Below, piece by piece: positions 37,059 to 47,195 of a stretch of 64,000 bases of DNA. The position numbers and the translations under genes were made by a program. This stretch comes from Planctomycetota bacterium (GTDB taxonomy: Bacteria; Planctomycetota; Planctomycetia; Gemmatales; HRBIN36). The stretch lies in NCBI GenBank assembly GCA_014584395.1, contig JACTMY010000004.1, positions 124,001-188,000 on the forward strand, in the 5' to 3' direction. The notes below the pieces were generated by a model, which was not told the origin of the DNA, made no database searches, and saw nothing but the letters and a program-made list of their open reading frames with translations. Within the stretch, counting starts at the first letter, position 1. Each line of letters opens with the position of its first letter.

Positions 37059-38447
37059 ATGTCACAATTCAATTCCCGCAACGCCGTTTCCCTGGCCGCA
37101 CTCGCTAACAAAAACGCCATGATGGATTGGGATACCTCCGACATGCCGGAGGCGCCATCCACGCCGGAAACCCTGAAAGAGGCGGGCCTCACTCTCAGCT
37201 TTCTCAATGACATGTTGTTGCGGTCGCTGCTTATTCGCGGCACCATGCTGGGAATCGACCTGTGCAAACTGTTGTGCTTACCCTTCCGCGTTCTGCAAGA
37301 TTCGCTTGAATTTCTGAAGGCCGAAAAGTGCATCGAAGTGACGGGCGGCGACTTGATCGGCCAGGTCTCCTATCGGTTCACGCTCACAGATTTGGGCCGC
37401 ACGCGCGCCCAGGCAGCGTTCAAAATGTGCAGTTACATCGGCCCCGCGCCGGTGCCGCTCGAAGATTACGTCGAGCAGGCCTACCGCCAGGCGGTCACGG
37501 GCATCCATTGCACCCCGGAAACTCTGCGCATCAGTTTCACTCACTTGGTTGTGCCCGACGACCTGTTCATGGCCATTGGTCCCGCCGTCGTCAGCGGCAA
37601 GTCCATCTTCATCTATGGCCCGCCCGGCAACGGCAAAACGGCCATGGCCACGGCCATCGGCGACTTCATGAACCGCAGCGGCGGGTCGATCTACGTCCCC
37701 TATTCCTTCCATGCCGACGGCGGCATCGTCACCGTCTACGATCCCACCATTCACCAACTCGCCGATGACCCGGCCAATGAGCGAATCGACGACAACGAAG
37801 CCACGATTCGCCGCCTGCTCAACACCAACACGGTTGATGCGCGCTGGGTCCGCATTCGCCGGCCGGTCGTGATCACGGGTGGTGAATTGAACCTGGACAT
37901 GCTCGACTTGCGCTACAATACCGACGCCAACTTCTACCAGGCGCCGCTGCACGTCAAAGCCAATGGCGGCGTCTTCCTCATCGACGATTTCGGCCGGCAA
38001 TTGGTCAGCCCCAAGGAGTTGCTCAATCGTTGGATTCTGCCCCTGGAAAACCGCCACGATTACCTGACCCTGGCCACAGGCAAGAAGATCGAAGTCCCCT
38101 TTGAACAGCTCATCATCTTCTCCACGAATTTGGATCCCAAGGACCTGGTCGATGACGCCTTCTTGCGGCGTATTCGCCACAAAGTGGCCATCAACGCTCC
38201 CGCCCGGGAAGTCTATACCAAAATCTTTGAGATGAACTGCAAGCGGCTGGGCATGAACTCCAGTCCCGAGGCCATCGATTACCTCTATGACCGGTATTAC
38301 GACCGGGGTCGGTCGCCGCGTGCCAGCGATTGTCGAGATTTATTGGAGATTGTGCAGGCGATTTGCCGATATAGAAAACAGCCTGTGCGCCTGACGCCGC
38401 AACTCGTTGCGGAAGCCGCTGGACAGTTCATCGCCGAATTTCAATAA
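37059..38447 (+). CDS. AAA+ ATPase with winged-helix-like N-terminus
   Basis: Walker A 'SIFIYGPPGNGKTAMATAIGDFM', Walker B 'NGGVFLIDDFGRQ', 'LIIFSTNLDPKDLVDDAFLRRIRHKV'. Confidence 0.88.
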   Translation: MSQFNSRNAVSLAALANKNAMMDWDTSDMPEAPSTPETLKEAGLTLSFLNDMLLRSLLIRGTMLGIDLCKLLCLPFRVLQDSLEFLKAEKCIEVTGGDLIGQVSYRFTLTDLGRTRAQAAFKMCSYIGPAPVPLEDYVEQAYRQAVTGIHCTPETLRISFTHLVVPDDLFMAIGPAVVSGKSIFIYGPPGNGKTAMATAIGDFMNRSGGSIYVPYSFHADGGIVTVYDPTIHQLADDPANERIDDNEATIRRLLNTNTVDARWVRIRRPVVITGGELNLDMLDLRYNTDANFYQAPLHVKANGGVFLIDDFGRQLVSPKELLNRWILPLENRHDYLTLATGKKIEVPFEQLIIFSTNLDPKDLVDDAFLRRIRHKVAINAPAREVYTKIFEMNCKRLGMNSSPEAIDYLYDRYYDRGRSPRASDCRDLLEIVQAICRYRKQPVRLTPQLVAEAAGQFIAEFQ

Positions 38448-38669
38448 AGCTCGGTGGACTGGGGCAATGGGGGAAGCCAGCCCGGCGGCGAACCTTGGTG
38501 AAACGCATTACTCCTTCCACAAACGGTGTGGACCGCATTTACCAGTCGCGCCAGGCCACGGCTGGACCGTGGGATCGCGCGGCAGCGATGAGGTTACTCA
38601 AGTCCAAGCGCAGCGCCCTACCACGATCCACGAGACCAGTCGATCAGCCATGCAATAGGCCAAACGGCC

Positions 38670-39536
38670 ATGGGGGCAAGGATGCGCCGGCAATGGGTGG
38701 GAATGGTGTTATTGAGCGGCTTGGCCTTCTCCCTGGGGTGCACCCGGCATCAAACGCTCGTGCCCCCGAATATGAATCTCGGGCCGGAGTATCAGTCCAG
38801 CACAACTAACACGGCCACCTCCGTCATTCCCGATCTGCCCGGCAAGCCCAAGACGCCCCAGGCCAGCACTTGCATCGCGTTCGGCGACTGGATGATCACC
38901 GCTGGCGACAACGCCCGCAATCACGCCCACAAGGCGGCCTCCGACGAACAACGGCAGCAATTCCTCGATCAGTCCAGCCGCTGTTACGAAAACGCCAAGC
39001 AGCTATATCATCAGGCCCTCAAGCTCGACGCCAAGGATATGCGCGCTTATCTTGGATTGGCCAAGCTAGCCCAGTATGAAAAGCGTTTTGACCAGGCCAA
39101 TGAGCACTATCAACGCGTGCTCAAGGAATACCCCAAGGACGCTTCTATTTGGTTCGAATACGGGCTGTGTCTGGCCAAGCAGAAACAGTGGAATGAGTCT
39201 TTGGAATGCATGCAAAAGGCGTGTCAACTGGACGGCAAGAACACGAATTATACCTCGCAATATGCTTGGGCCTTGGCTCGCGTCGGACGCTTCGAGGAAA
39301 GTTGGAACCTATTCCGCGGCCTCTACGGCGATGGCCCGGCTTACCTCCGAGTCGCCCAGATGGCCATGCACCTCGGTCAATGGGATAAGAGCAAACACTT
39401 TGCTCAATTAGCGCTTCAAATCGATCCTGAATTGGCGCAGGCTCGCGAATTGCTCATTCATTTGAACAATCCGGCCGCGCAAGCCGAAGCGCAGTCCGCC
39501 ATTCAGCAGATTCAATACGTTCCACCACCCCATTAA
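38670..39536 (+). CDS. TPR-repeat lipoprotein (TadD-like)
   Basis: Lipobox 'GLAFSLGC'; TPR-like 'YLGLAKLAQYEKRFDQANEHYQRVLKEYPKDASIWFEYGLCLAKQKQWNESLECMQKACQLD'. Confidence 0.8.
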   Translation: MGARMRRQWVGMVLLSGLAFSLGCTRHQTLVPPNMNLGPEYQSSTTNTATSVIPDLPGKPKTPQASTCIAFGDWMITAGDNARNHAHKAASDEQRQQFLDQSSRCYENAKQLYHQALKLDAKDMRAYLGLAKLAQYEKRFDQANEHYQRVLKEYPKDASIWFEYGLCLAKQKQWNESLECMQKACQLDGKNTNYTSQYAWALARVGRFEESWNLFRGLYGDGPAYLRVAQMAMHLGQWDKSKHFAQLALQIDPELAQARELLIHLNNPAAQAEAQSAIQQIQYVPPPH

Positions 39537-39544
39537 TGCCGGGG

Positions 39545-40591
39545 CTAGGTCGGTTGGGGGACTTCTTGGTCCGGCGTCCATTGAGCAGATTCGAAGTTGA
39601 CGCCGCCGCGCCAAGCAGGCTCCTCATGCGTTTCCCGGACCAAGCGTGCCATTCCCTGAATCCAGCGTGGATCGTCGTTCAAGCAGGGACAGCGATGCAG
39701 CCATCCGCCTCCGGCTTCGGCGAAGACGACGGCGGCCTCGTGCCCGATTTCATCGATGGTCTCGAGGCAATCGGTCGTGAAGCCTGGCGTCGCCACGAAG
39801 ACGCGGCGGCGACCCTGCCGCGCCAGTTCCTTCAGTTTCTCTTCCGTGTAGGGGCCTAGCCACTTGTCTCGGCCAAAGAGGCTTTGATAGGTTCTGGACC
39901 ATGCACCCTTAGGCCAACCCGCGTCGGCGACGAGGGCCTGCGTGGTGCGCTCCACGTGCGTGGCGTAGGGATCGCCTTTCTGGGCGTAACGCCGAGGGAT
40001 GCCGTGATACGAAAGCAAGTAATAATCGGGAAGATCGGGGCATTGGCTCAGGGATTCTCGCAAGAGGGCAGCCATCGGGCCGAGGAAGGCGGGGTGGTCG
40101 TAATACGGCGGCACTACTTTGATCGCGGGGATGCGCCGCTCTTTCATCAATGCCAGGAACAAGCCATCGAGGGCTGAGGCGGTCGTTGTCGCCGAATACT
40201 GCGGATACATGGGCAGCGCCACGATGGTCTCCACACCGTCGCGCACCAACTCCGGAACGACCTCCCGGAGGTTGGGTTGACCGTATCGCATGCCCAGGCG
40301 AACCAGCCAATCGGACCCTAAGGCTTGCTGCAACAGGTCGACTTGCCGCTGCGAATAATGCAGCAAGGGCATGCCCGTTTCCGGCGACCAAATGCGGCGG
40401 TACTTGGCGGCCGACTGCGCAGGCCGCGTGCGCAAAATGACGCCATGCAGCAGCAGCCACCATAAGAAGCGATTGGCTTCGATAATGCGGCGATCAGACA
40501 AAAATTCCGCCAGATAGCGGCGCACGGCCGGAACGGAGGCGTCGTCGGGCGTGCCAAGCTGCAGGATAAGAACGGCTTTGCGTGGTTTCAT
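39545..40591 (-). CDS. hemH: Ferrochelatase
   Basis: 'KAVLILQLGTPDDASVPAVRRYLAEFLSDRRI', 'MRYGQPNLREVVPEL', 'YLLSYHGIPRRYAQKGDPY', 'FVATPGFTTDCLETIDEIGHEA'. Confidence 0.94.
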   Translation of the reverse strand: MKPRKAVLILQLGTPDDASVPAVRRYLAEFLSDRRIIEANRFLWWLLLHGVILRTRPAQSAAKYRRIWSPETGMPLLHYSQRQVDLLQQALGSDWLVRLGMRYGQPNLREVVPELVRDGVETIVALPMYPQYSATTTASALDGLFLALMKERRIPAIKVVPPYYDHPAFLGPMAALLRESLSQCPDLPDYYLLSYHGIPRRYAQKGDPYATHVERTTQALVADAGWPKGAWSRTYQSLFGRDKWLGPYTEEKLKELARQGRRRVFVATPGFTTDCLETIDEIGHEAAVVFAEAGGGWLHRCPCLNDDPRWIQGMARLVRETHEEPAWRGGVNFESAQWTPDQEVPQPT

Positions 40592-40702
40592 GCTGATCGT
40601 CTTGGTCCCGTGATGCAGGGGAAGCTTATCGGACCGATCCATCTCAGGGGGTTCAACCATTATACAACCGGCGACCCTGGATGCGGACAACCTTCCCGCG
40701 AA

Positions 40703-41749
40703 TCAACCCAAGGCGGGTTGCTGCATCGTCATGCAATGGAGCGTGCCCAAGCCCCAGACTAAATCCAGGGCGTGAATGCCCACGATGCGCCGCTCCGGAA
40801 ACGCTTCGGCTAATAGGTTCAGCACGCGCCGATCGTTCGGGTCATTGAACGTGGGAACCAACACGAGGCCATTGGCGATATAAAAATTGGCATAGCTGGC
40901 TGGCAGCCGCTGCCCATCGAAATAGACTGGTTTGGGCATGGGCAGGGAAATGACGCGCAGCGGTTCGCCATCGGCATTGGTTTGTCCTTGCAAACGCTCC
41001 AAATTCTCGCGGAGGGGTTCATAATTTTCATCCGCGGGGTCATCTTCCACGGCCAGGAGAACGGTTTGCCGATCAACAAACCGGGCCAAGTCGTCCACGT
41101 GGCCGTGTGTGTCGTCGCCGACGATGCCGCGCTGGAGCCAGATCACCTTGCGAATGCCCATGGCCTGGGCCAGGACCGATTCGTAATCCTCGCGGGTCAT
41201 GCCCGGGTTGCGGCATTGGACGGAGCTAAGCAGGCACTCTTCCGAGGTCAGCACGGTGCCTGCGCCATTGCCGTCGATGCTGCCCCCTTCCAGAACGACG
41301 GGCTGTCCCTTGAACTGCGGCGACTCAACCCCCGCATCGGTCCAATCCGCCATGGCTCGTCCTGCTTCCTCGTCCTGCTCCCAGTTTTCATATTTGGCCC
41401 ATGCGTTGAACCGCCATTTGACGGCCAACGCTTGTCCGGCCTGGTCGATCCAAAGGGGACCGAAATCACGCGTCCACACCCGATCCGTGGGCAAGGGGAC
41501 GAACTCGATGCTAGCGCCATCGGCCTCCATCCCGCAGCGGCGCAGGGCGCTGACCGCCGCCAGATGGCTATGCTCGCTGACCAGCACTTTGACCTTTTCA
41601 TGCTGGCGAAGGTGCCCGATGATCGATGCGTAGACCCAAGGAATGGGTTCGAACTTATCGGGCCAATCCGCCTCATTGTGCGGCCAGGCGAGCCACGTGG
41701 CGGCATGAGGTTCCCATTCCGCAGGCCAGCGTCGCTTGTGGGTGGGCAT
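40703..41749 (-). CDS. aguA: Agmatine deiminase family protein
   Basis: 'PAEWEPHAATWLAWPHNEADWPDKFEPIPWVYASI', 'RVWTRDFGPLWI', 'VVLEGGSIDGNGAGTVLTSEECLLS', 'GDDTHGHVDDLARFVD'. Confidence 0.93.
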   Translation of the reverse strand: MPTHKRRWPAEWEPHAATWLAWPHNEADWPDKFEPIPWVYASIIGHLRQHEKVKVLVSEHSHLAAVSALRRCGMEADGASIEFVPLPTDRVWTRDFGPLWIDQAGQALAVKWRFNAWAKYENWEQDEEAGRAMADWTDAGVESPQFKGQPVVLEGGSIDGNGAGTVLTSEECLLSSVQCRNPGMTREDYESVLAQAMGIRKVIWLQRGIVGDDTHGHVDDLARFVDRQTVLLAVEDDPADENYEPLRENLERLQGQTNADGEPLRVISLPMPKPVYFDGQRLPASYANFYIANGLVLVPTFNDPNDRRVLNLLAEAFPERRIVGIHALDLVWGLGTLHCMTMQQPALG

Positions 41750-41784
41750 CAGGGGTTGTCTCCAATCGGATCGTCGGCGAAAGA

Positions 41785-42666
41785 TCAGGAAGGATCGATA
41801 AACCGTTGCGTCAAAGAATGGAAGGCATCAACGCGGCGATCGCGCAGGAAAGGCCAATGACGACGCGTCTCTTCCTGCCGGCTCAGGTCGCATTCGACCA
41901 GGATGACTTCTTCCCGATCATGGCTGGCCCGATACAGCAATCGTCCGAAGGGGTCGTAAACAAAAGAGGCGCCCCAAAACTCCAAACCGCCGTCGGGGGG
42001 GCCTTCATGACCGACGCGATTGACCGTGGCGACAAAAACGCCGTTGGCGATGGCGTGGCCGCGCTGGATCGCCTCCCAGGCTTGATGTTGATCAACGCCA
42101 AACGCCGCTTTCTCCTTTGGATGCCAGCCGATGGCCGTGGGGTAGAAGATGATCTGCGCGCCGGTGAGCGCAGTCAGCCGGGCCGCTTCGGGATACCATT
42201 GATCCCAGCAGATGAGTGTGCCTACCTGGGCTGCGGCCGTCTGGAACGAGCGGAATCCCAAGTCGCCGGGGGTGAAATAGTATTTTTCATAATAGAGCGG
42301 GTCGTCGGGGATGTGCATCTTGCGATAAAGACCCAGCGATTGGCCGTTCTGATCCAGGACCACGACGGTGTTGTGATACAGCCCGGCCTGCCGGCGTTCA
42401 AACAGGGAACCGACGATGACCATGCGCGTCTGCCGAGCGATCGCGCTCAATCGCTGGCTCGTGGGACCGGGGATCGGCTCGGCCAGATCGAACAGGGCAG
42501 GGTCTTCCCTTTGACAAAAATAAGGGGTGCGAAACAGCTCAGGCAGGCAAGCGATCTTGGCGCCCTTGGCGGCCGCTTCGCGCAGCATGGCTTCTGCCTT
42601 GTCGACGTTGGCCTCGGCTTCCGGGCCGCAACGCATCTGGATGAGGGCAATGGGCACGAGGTCCAT
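41785..42666 (-). CDS. aguB: Carbon-nitrogen hydrolase, probable N-carbamoylputrescine amidase
   Basis: 'IALIQMRCGPEAEANVDKAEAMLREAAAKGAKIACLPELFRTPYFCQREDP', 'GTLICWDQWYPEAARLTALTGAQIIFYPTAIGWHP'. Confidence 0.92.
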   Translation of the reverse strand: MDLVPIALIQMRCGPEAEANVDKAEAMLREAAAKGAKIACLPELFRTPYFCQREDPALFDLAEPIPGPTSQRLSAIARQTRMVIVGSLFERRQAGLYHNTVVVLDQNGQSLGLYRKMHIPDDPLYYEKYYFTPGDLGFRSFQTAAAQVGTLICWDQWYPEAARLTALTGAQIIFYPTAIGWHPKEKAAFGVDQHQAWEAIQRGHAIANGVFVATVNRVGHEGPPDGGLEFWGASFVYDPFGRLLYRASHDREEVILVECDLSRQEETRRHWPFLRDRRVDAFHSLTQRFIDPS

Positions 42667-42706
42667 GATGATTCACTCGATGAATAAATAGCCGCTGGGA
42701 ACGCTC

Positions 42707-43336
42707 TCAGCCGGCCCCTGTCGGTTGAGTTGCCTTTAAGCCCATGTGTTCGATGAACTTGGGCCGCATGGCTGAAATGGCTCGAGACCGGTGACTGAGA
42801 ACGCGCTTGACCAGAGGACTCAGTTCGCCAAACGACCGATGATATTCCGGAATGAGGAACAACGGATCGTAACCGAAACCGGCTTGGCCGCGCCGTTCGT
42901 GGAGGAGCTGGCCATGGCATCGCCCTTCGGTCAAGGCCACGACGTCTCCCTTGGGGTTGGCCAAGGCCGCTACACAAACATAATAGGCTTGCCTTTGGTT
43001 GTCGGGGACGATGGCCATTTTTTTCAACAATTTATCGTTGTTCGCTTCGTCGTCGCCATGCGTTCCCGCATAAAGGGCGGAATGCACGCCGGGTTCGCCC
43101 CCCAAGGCAGGGACGACCAGGCCGCTGTCTTCCGCCAAAGTCCATTGCTGACTCTGCCGAGCGACCTCGCTGGCCTTTTTGCGCGCATTTTCCTCGAACG
43201 TCCTGCCATCCTCGTGCACTTCCTTGACCTCGGGATAGTCCGACACGGTTTGCAACAGCAGCGGCAGATCGGCCAACAGGGGCCGCATTTCCTCGACTTT
43301 CTTGCGATTGCGGGTTCCGAGCACCAGCGGGGTCAT
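42707..43336 (-). CDS. rdgB: XTP/dITP diphosphatase (HAM1/RdgB)
   Basis: 'LVLGTRNRKKVEEMRPLLADL', 'RTFEENARKKASEVARQSQQWTLAEDSGLVVPALGGEPGVHSALYAG', 'GFGYDPLFLIPEYHRSFGEL'. Confidence 0.95.
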   Translation of the reverse strand: MTPLVLGTRNRKKVEEMRPLLADLPLLLQTVSDYPEVKEVHEDGRTFEENARKKASEVARQSQQWTLAEDSGLVVPALGGEPGVHSALYAGTHGDDEANNDKLLKKMAIVPDNQRQAYYVCVAALANPKGDVVALTEGRCHGQLLHERRGQAGFGYDPLFLIPEYHRSFGELSPLVKRVLSHRSRAISAMRPKFIEHMGLKATQPTGAG

Positions 43337-45117
43337 GAACTGGCATCCCTCGTGGGTTCGATTAGACGAATGTGACTCCTATCCGCCGATGGCGCCCTTA
43401 TCTCCCCTGGGATGTCAACGGCGCCGTCGGCCATGGCCATTGTCTGGCGGGGTTTTTCGAATGCCGCGGCCAGGCAGGTCCAGAGCCACAACAGTAGCAT
43501 CGCAAAGGTCTCGAAAGGCAGTCGAACAATCCCGCGGGGATACATCATATCCTGATTGCACAGGGCCATGAAACCAAGGATGACGAGTAGAAACAGCCGG
43601 TTGGGCCAGCGCAGGTTCGGCCAATCAGCTAACAGAAGGCATATGGGTAACACGAAAATGAGCAAGTCGTAGTGCATGAAATGGAAGCAGGTCAAGCCGC
43701 CAGTAATCAGGAGCAGGGCCGCTCGGCGAGTCGTCGCAGGGTTGATGGACGGGTTCTCCGGGCCATGCCATAGACGCCGGATCGCCAAGGCTAACACCGC
43801 GGCCGCGGCCAATCCCGCGAGCAGGGCCTTGCCGATCAGCCCAGGCCCTTCGCCCTTGTTAATCCGCTGCAATTCATCGAGAACGTAGTCGTCCAAGGTC
43901 ACTTCGTCGCTGCCATAACCGGCGATGTCCACGCCCTTGACGTAGCGTTGGTAAAGGTAATGGCCATGTTCCTTAATTGAATTTCGTTGCCAGATGTCCC
44001 GCCGGGGCAGGCCGGTGACGTCGCGGCTCATCCAGATCCAGTTGCGGTCGTAGTCGTACATCATCGCCGCGTGTTTGCCGACGATGAGCCAGCGCTCCCA
44101 GGGATTGGTTTGGTGCACGTTGTAGAAAGTGATGGCGGGTTTGTCCCGGAAGGGGATCAATCGCTCCAAGCCCGTCACGCCGACCCAGGGCAGCGTCGCC
44201 AAGACAAACCATCCGCCGCTCAGGATATAGCCCATCGTCATCCGCAGCGAGGGCAAGAGGATCGGCACAAGCATCATCGAGACGGCAAAAACCGGTTTGT
44301 ACGCCAGTAAACCCCAAACCAGCCCCGCCAGGAAGGGCCGGCGATGGAATAGGCACCACCAGCCCAGGACGAGGATCGTGAGGGTCAACATGCTGTTTTG
44401 ACCCAGGAGCTGCGCCTGGAAGAAATTGGGGAAGGTGATCATGATCAGTGCGGCCTCGCCCCATTGGATGCGCCGCGACGTGATCACGCTGATGAGATAA
44501 CCATTCAGTATAAGGAAGATGAAGTAGAGCAGGGTGATGGTCATGTGGGCGGCCTTGGGCGGCAGCCACATGATCGGAGCGAAGAGCAGGCCCGCCGTGG
44601 GCGGATACAGTGCGCCCTCGATGAGAGGATCGCTGAGGTGGAACTTGCCTGATTCCACCAGGCGGACGATCTCCAAGGGCGAAAATAACATCGGCCATGC
44701 CATGAGCGAGGGCGTGGGCGGCAGCCACGCCTGATCGCGCAGGACATCCGAGGTGGCATAGTAGCCTTTGCGGAGAATGTCATTGGTCATGGATTGATGT
44801 TCTTTGGGCGCCGGATACCCATAAACAAAAACCTTCTTCTGCGGCTGGACCAGATACAGGTCCTTGGCGGAAAAGGCGGGATCGACGAACATCCGGCCCA
44901 TCAGCCATTGCCCGGCGAAGTCGCAGGTGACGTGCCCATCGACTTCCCACGCATTCCACCAAAAATGATGGGCGATTCCCAATGTAATCCACCAGGCGAT
45001 GACGTGCCGGGCGATGCGCCAAAACTTCGGACTGGTGAACAGCCCATAAATCGTGTCGAGCCACCAATCCTCCGAGAAGGGGTTGAACTGATCCGACCTA
45101 AGGGACCATCTGGACAT
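43333..45117 (-). CDS. Glycosyltransferase 87 (DUF2029)-like polytopic membrane protein
   Basis: Many TM segments; 'LYPPTAGLLFAPIMWLPPKAAHMTITLLYFIFLILNGYL', 'FLAGLVWGLLAYKPVFAVSMMLVPIL'. Confidence 0.75.
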   Translation of the reverse strand: MSRWSLRSDQFNPFSEDWWLDTIYGLFTSPKFWRIARHVIAWWITLGIAHHFWWNAWEVDGHVTCDFAGQWLMGRMFVDPAFSAKDLYLVQPQKKVFVYGYPAPKEHQSMTNDILRKGYYATSDVLRDQAWLPPTPSLMAWPMLFSPLEIVRLVESGKFHLSDPLIEGALYPPTAGLLFAPIMWLPPKAAHMTITLLYFIFLILNGYLISVITSRRIQWGEAALIMITFPNFFQAQLLGQNSMLTLTILVLGWWCLFHRRPFLAGLVWGLLAYKPVFAVSMMLVPILLPSLRMTMGYILSGGWFVLATLPWVGVTGLERLIPFRDKPAITFYNVHQTNPWERWLIVGKHAAMMYDYDRNWIWMSRDVTGLPRRDIWQRNSIKEHGHYLYQRYVKGVDIAGYGSDEVTLDDYVLDELQRINKGEGPGLIGKALLAGLAAAAVLALAIRRLWHGPENPSINPATTRRAALLLITGGLTCFHFMHYDLLIFVLPICLLLADWPNLRWPNRLFLLVILGFMALCNQDMMYPRGIVRLPFETFAMLLLWLWTCLAAAFEKPRQTMAMADGAVDIPGEIRAPSADRSHIRLIEPTRDASS

Positions 45118-45253
45118 GAATGAGACGCCTGGACCTGAGAGTGAAGGGCTTCAATCCAAGTTTATTCGAAGCGTTCAGAGCCGTCACGGGGCATCTTGCC
45201 GCCGTCGAGGATGGCCAATGCCGTGAGAGGACTCCGAGGCCGGGTAAGGTCTG

Positions 45254-45856
45254 TCAAACATCGATGCGGTCTTTCTCCGTGGTCGGTTCCTTTTGCACCA
45301 TGGGCGGCGGCTCACGCTTGGCCAGCCATGCGGCCAAGCCCAATGCCGCGATCACGGCCAGGCCGATCAAAATTTTGATCCACAACGTGTCAAAATATTC
45401 CTGGCGCGTCGGCCCCTCGCTCACGATTTGACTCGTGGCTATGGGGTCGGCGGCGTCTTGGCTGGGCCTGGCCATGCTGGCCGTGGAGGTATGCGGGGTG
45501 CCGCGCGGGCCGGCGCCGAAGGGTGGTTGGTTCAGCGCGACTTCCATCGCCGCAGGGATCACGACTTTTTTTGAAGCCTTGTGGCCAAGACCCGCGTTGA
45601 CGCTGACCTGATACGTCCCCGATTCGGGCCGCGGCGTTCGCCACGTGCCGCGCTGATCCGTCTTGCCTTGGGCCAGGATTTCTCCGCTGGGCTTTTCCAG
45701 CCGAGCCTCGGCGTCCACGGCCGGCGTGTCGTCATCAAAATAGGCCTCCACGATCAAATGCGCTTTGTCAACACGCACGTCGATCAGCAGTCCATGCCAA
45801 CCGGCCATGCCCATCATTGAGCCGCTGAGGCACGTCCATAGCAGCCATTTAATCAT
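45254..45856 (-). CDS. Exported protein with Ig-like/carboxypeptidase-regulatory-like domain and C-terminal TM
   Basis: 'LIDVRVDKAHLIVEAYFDDDTPAVDAEARLEKPSGEILAQGKTDQRGTWRTPRPESGTYQVSVNAGLGHKASKKV', TM 'ILIGLAVIAALGLAAWLA'. Confidence 0.6.
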   Translation of the reverse strand: MIKWLLWTCLSGSMMGMAGWHGLLIDVRVDKAHLIVEAYFDDDTPAVDAEARLEKPSGEILAQGKTDQRGTWRTPRPESGTYQVSVNAGLGHKASKKVVIPAAMEVALNQPPFGAGPRGTPHTSTASMARPSQDAADPIATSQIVSEGPTRQEYFDTLWIKILIGLAVIAALGLAAWLAKREPPPMVQKEPTTEKDRIDV

Positions 45857-47195
45857 CCCGCGGTCCTCGCTGTTCCAGCCACGCTGAACCGGGTTGTCCA
45901 AAGCCGCTTTGCCGAATCCACGGCTCCAGCTCGGTCCCCTTATGCAGCCAAAGCAGGATTGGCGTGGTCATGATCGTGGTTATCAAGGCCATAAAAACCA
46001 ACATGGTGAAGACGGATTGTTCAATCACTCCCAAGTCAAAACCGACGTTGATGACGATCAATTCCATCAAGGCGCGGGTATTCATCAGGATACCAATGCA
46101 ACTCGCCTCGCGCCAGGAAAAACCGGCCCAGCGGGCGGCCAAGGCGCAGCCACCCCATTTCCCGCTGATGGCCATGAGCAAGACCATTCCTGCCATGAAC
46201 CAGGCCACCCCGCCATGAAGCGTGCCGACGTCGGTGCGCATTCCGGTGAAGGTGAAAAAGATTGGCAGGAAAAAGGCCCCCACGAAATAGTGGAACGGCC
46301 CCGACAGAGTCTCGCGCAGCCGGGTTTCATCCGACAGCAAGGCGCCGAGGAGAAAAGCCCCAAATATGGCGAAGATGCCGATCAGGTGCGTCGCCAAGGA
46401 TGCAAGGAACAGCAGGATCAAGAGCACGGCCATGCCGTTGATCTCCAGCCTGCCATCCGTCTTTTGCAAATACCAGGCGATCGACCGCTTTAGACCAGGC
46501 CGAATGATAAACCGCATGCCGATGAAAAACAGGATGGTCAGGAGCAGCATGCGCAGCGTAAGCCAGGGATCGAACCCGACCCGAACCGCTCCCGCTACCG
46601 TGGCCAGTATGATCCAGGCTGAAGCGTCGTCGATGGCCGCGGCGGTGATCGTCACCACGCCCAGATGGGTGCGGGTCACGTTCAGTTCGATCATCATGCG
46701 GCCCAGGATGGGCAAGGCTGTGATGGACATGGCCGTTCCTAGGAAGAGCCAAAAACCGGTGGGATCGACCTTCAACTCCAGCGCATGATGCATCCAGGGG
46801 GCGAGCAGGGCGCCCATGGAGAAGGGAAGCACAATGCCCGACAGGGAAATGGCCAGCGCCGCCTTGCCCATTTGCCGTAGATGTTGAAAATCAAATTCCA
46901 GCCCGACGATGAACAGCAACAGAATCAAGCCAATTTCCTTCATGACGCCGAAGATGGGGCTGGCGTCGTGGATGATCCCCTGCCAATCTTGCCACAGCCA
47001 GGTCAACCCTAGCCCAGCGGCCAGCGGTTGAAAGACAGAAGGACCAAGGACTAATCCGCCCGCGATTTCACCGACCACGGCCGGTTGCCGCAGCCGTCGA
47101 AAGAGCCAAGCGAACAAGCGGGCGATCGTGATGATGACGATGAGCTGAATGATGACACTCTTCAGGACGTGTTCCGTATCCATCCATTCTTCCAA
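45849..47195 (-). CDS. Cation:proton antiporter (CPA2/Kef-type)
   Basis: 'VVGEIAGGLVLGPSVFQPL', 'EIGLILLLFIVGLEFDFQHLRQMGKAALAIS', 'AIDDASAWIILATVAGAV', 'NTRALMELIVINVGFDLGVI'. Confidence 0.92.
   Translation of the reverse strand: MEEWMDTEHVLKSVIIQLIVIITIARLFAWLFRRLRQPAVVGEIAGGLVLGPSVFQPLAAGLGLTWLWQDWQGIIHDASPIFGVMKEIGLILLLFIVGLEFDFQHLRQMGKAALAISLSGIVLPFSMGALLAPWMHHALELKVDPTGFWLFLGTAMSITALPILGRMMIELNVTRTHLGVVTITAAAIDDASAWIILATVAGAVRVGFDPWLTLRMLLLTILFFIGMRFIIRPGLKRSIAWYLQKTDGRLEINGMAVLLILLFLASLATHLIGIFAIFGAFLLGALLSDETRLRETLSGPFHYFVGAFFLPIFFTFTGMRTDVGTLHGGVAWFMAGMVLLMAISGKWGGCALAARWAGFSWREASCIGILMNTRALMELIVINVGFDLGVIEQSVFTMLVFMALITTIMTTPILLWLHKGTELEPWIRQSGFGQPGSAWLEQRGPRDD

Noticed and set aside
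40703-42666. aguA-aguB pair as a novel pathway
   Set aside because: Agmatine deiminase next to N-carbamoylputrescine amidase is a known putrescine route; ordinary.
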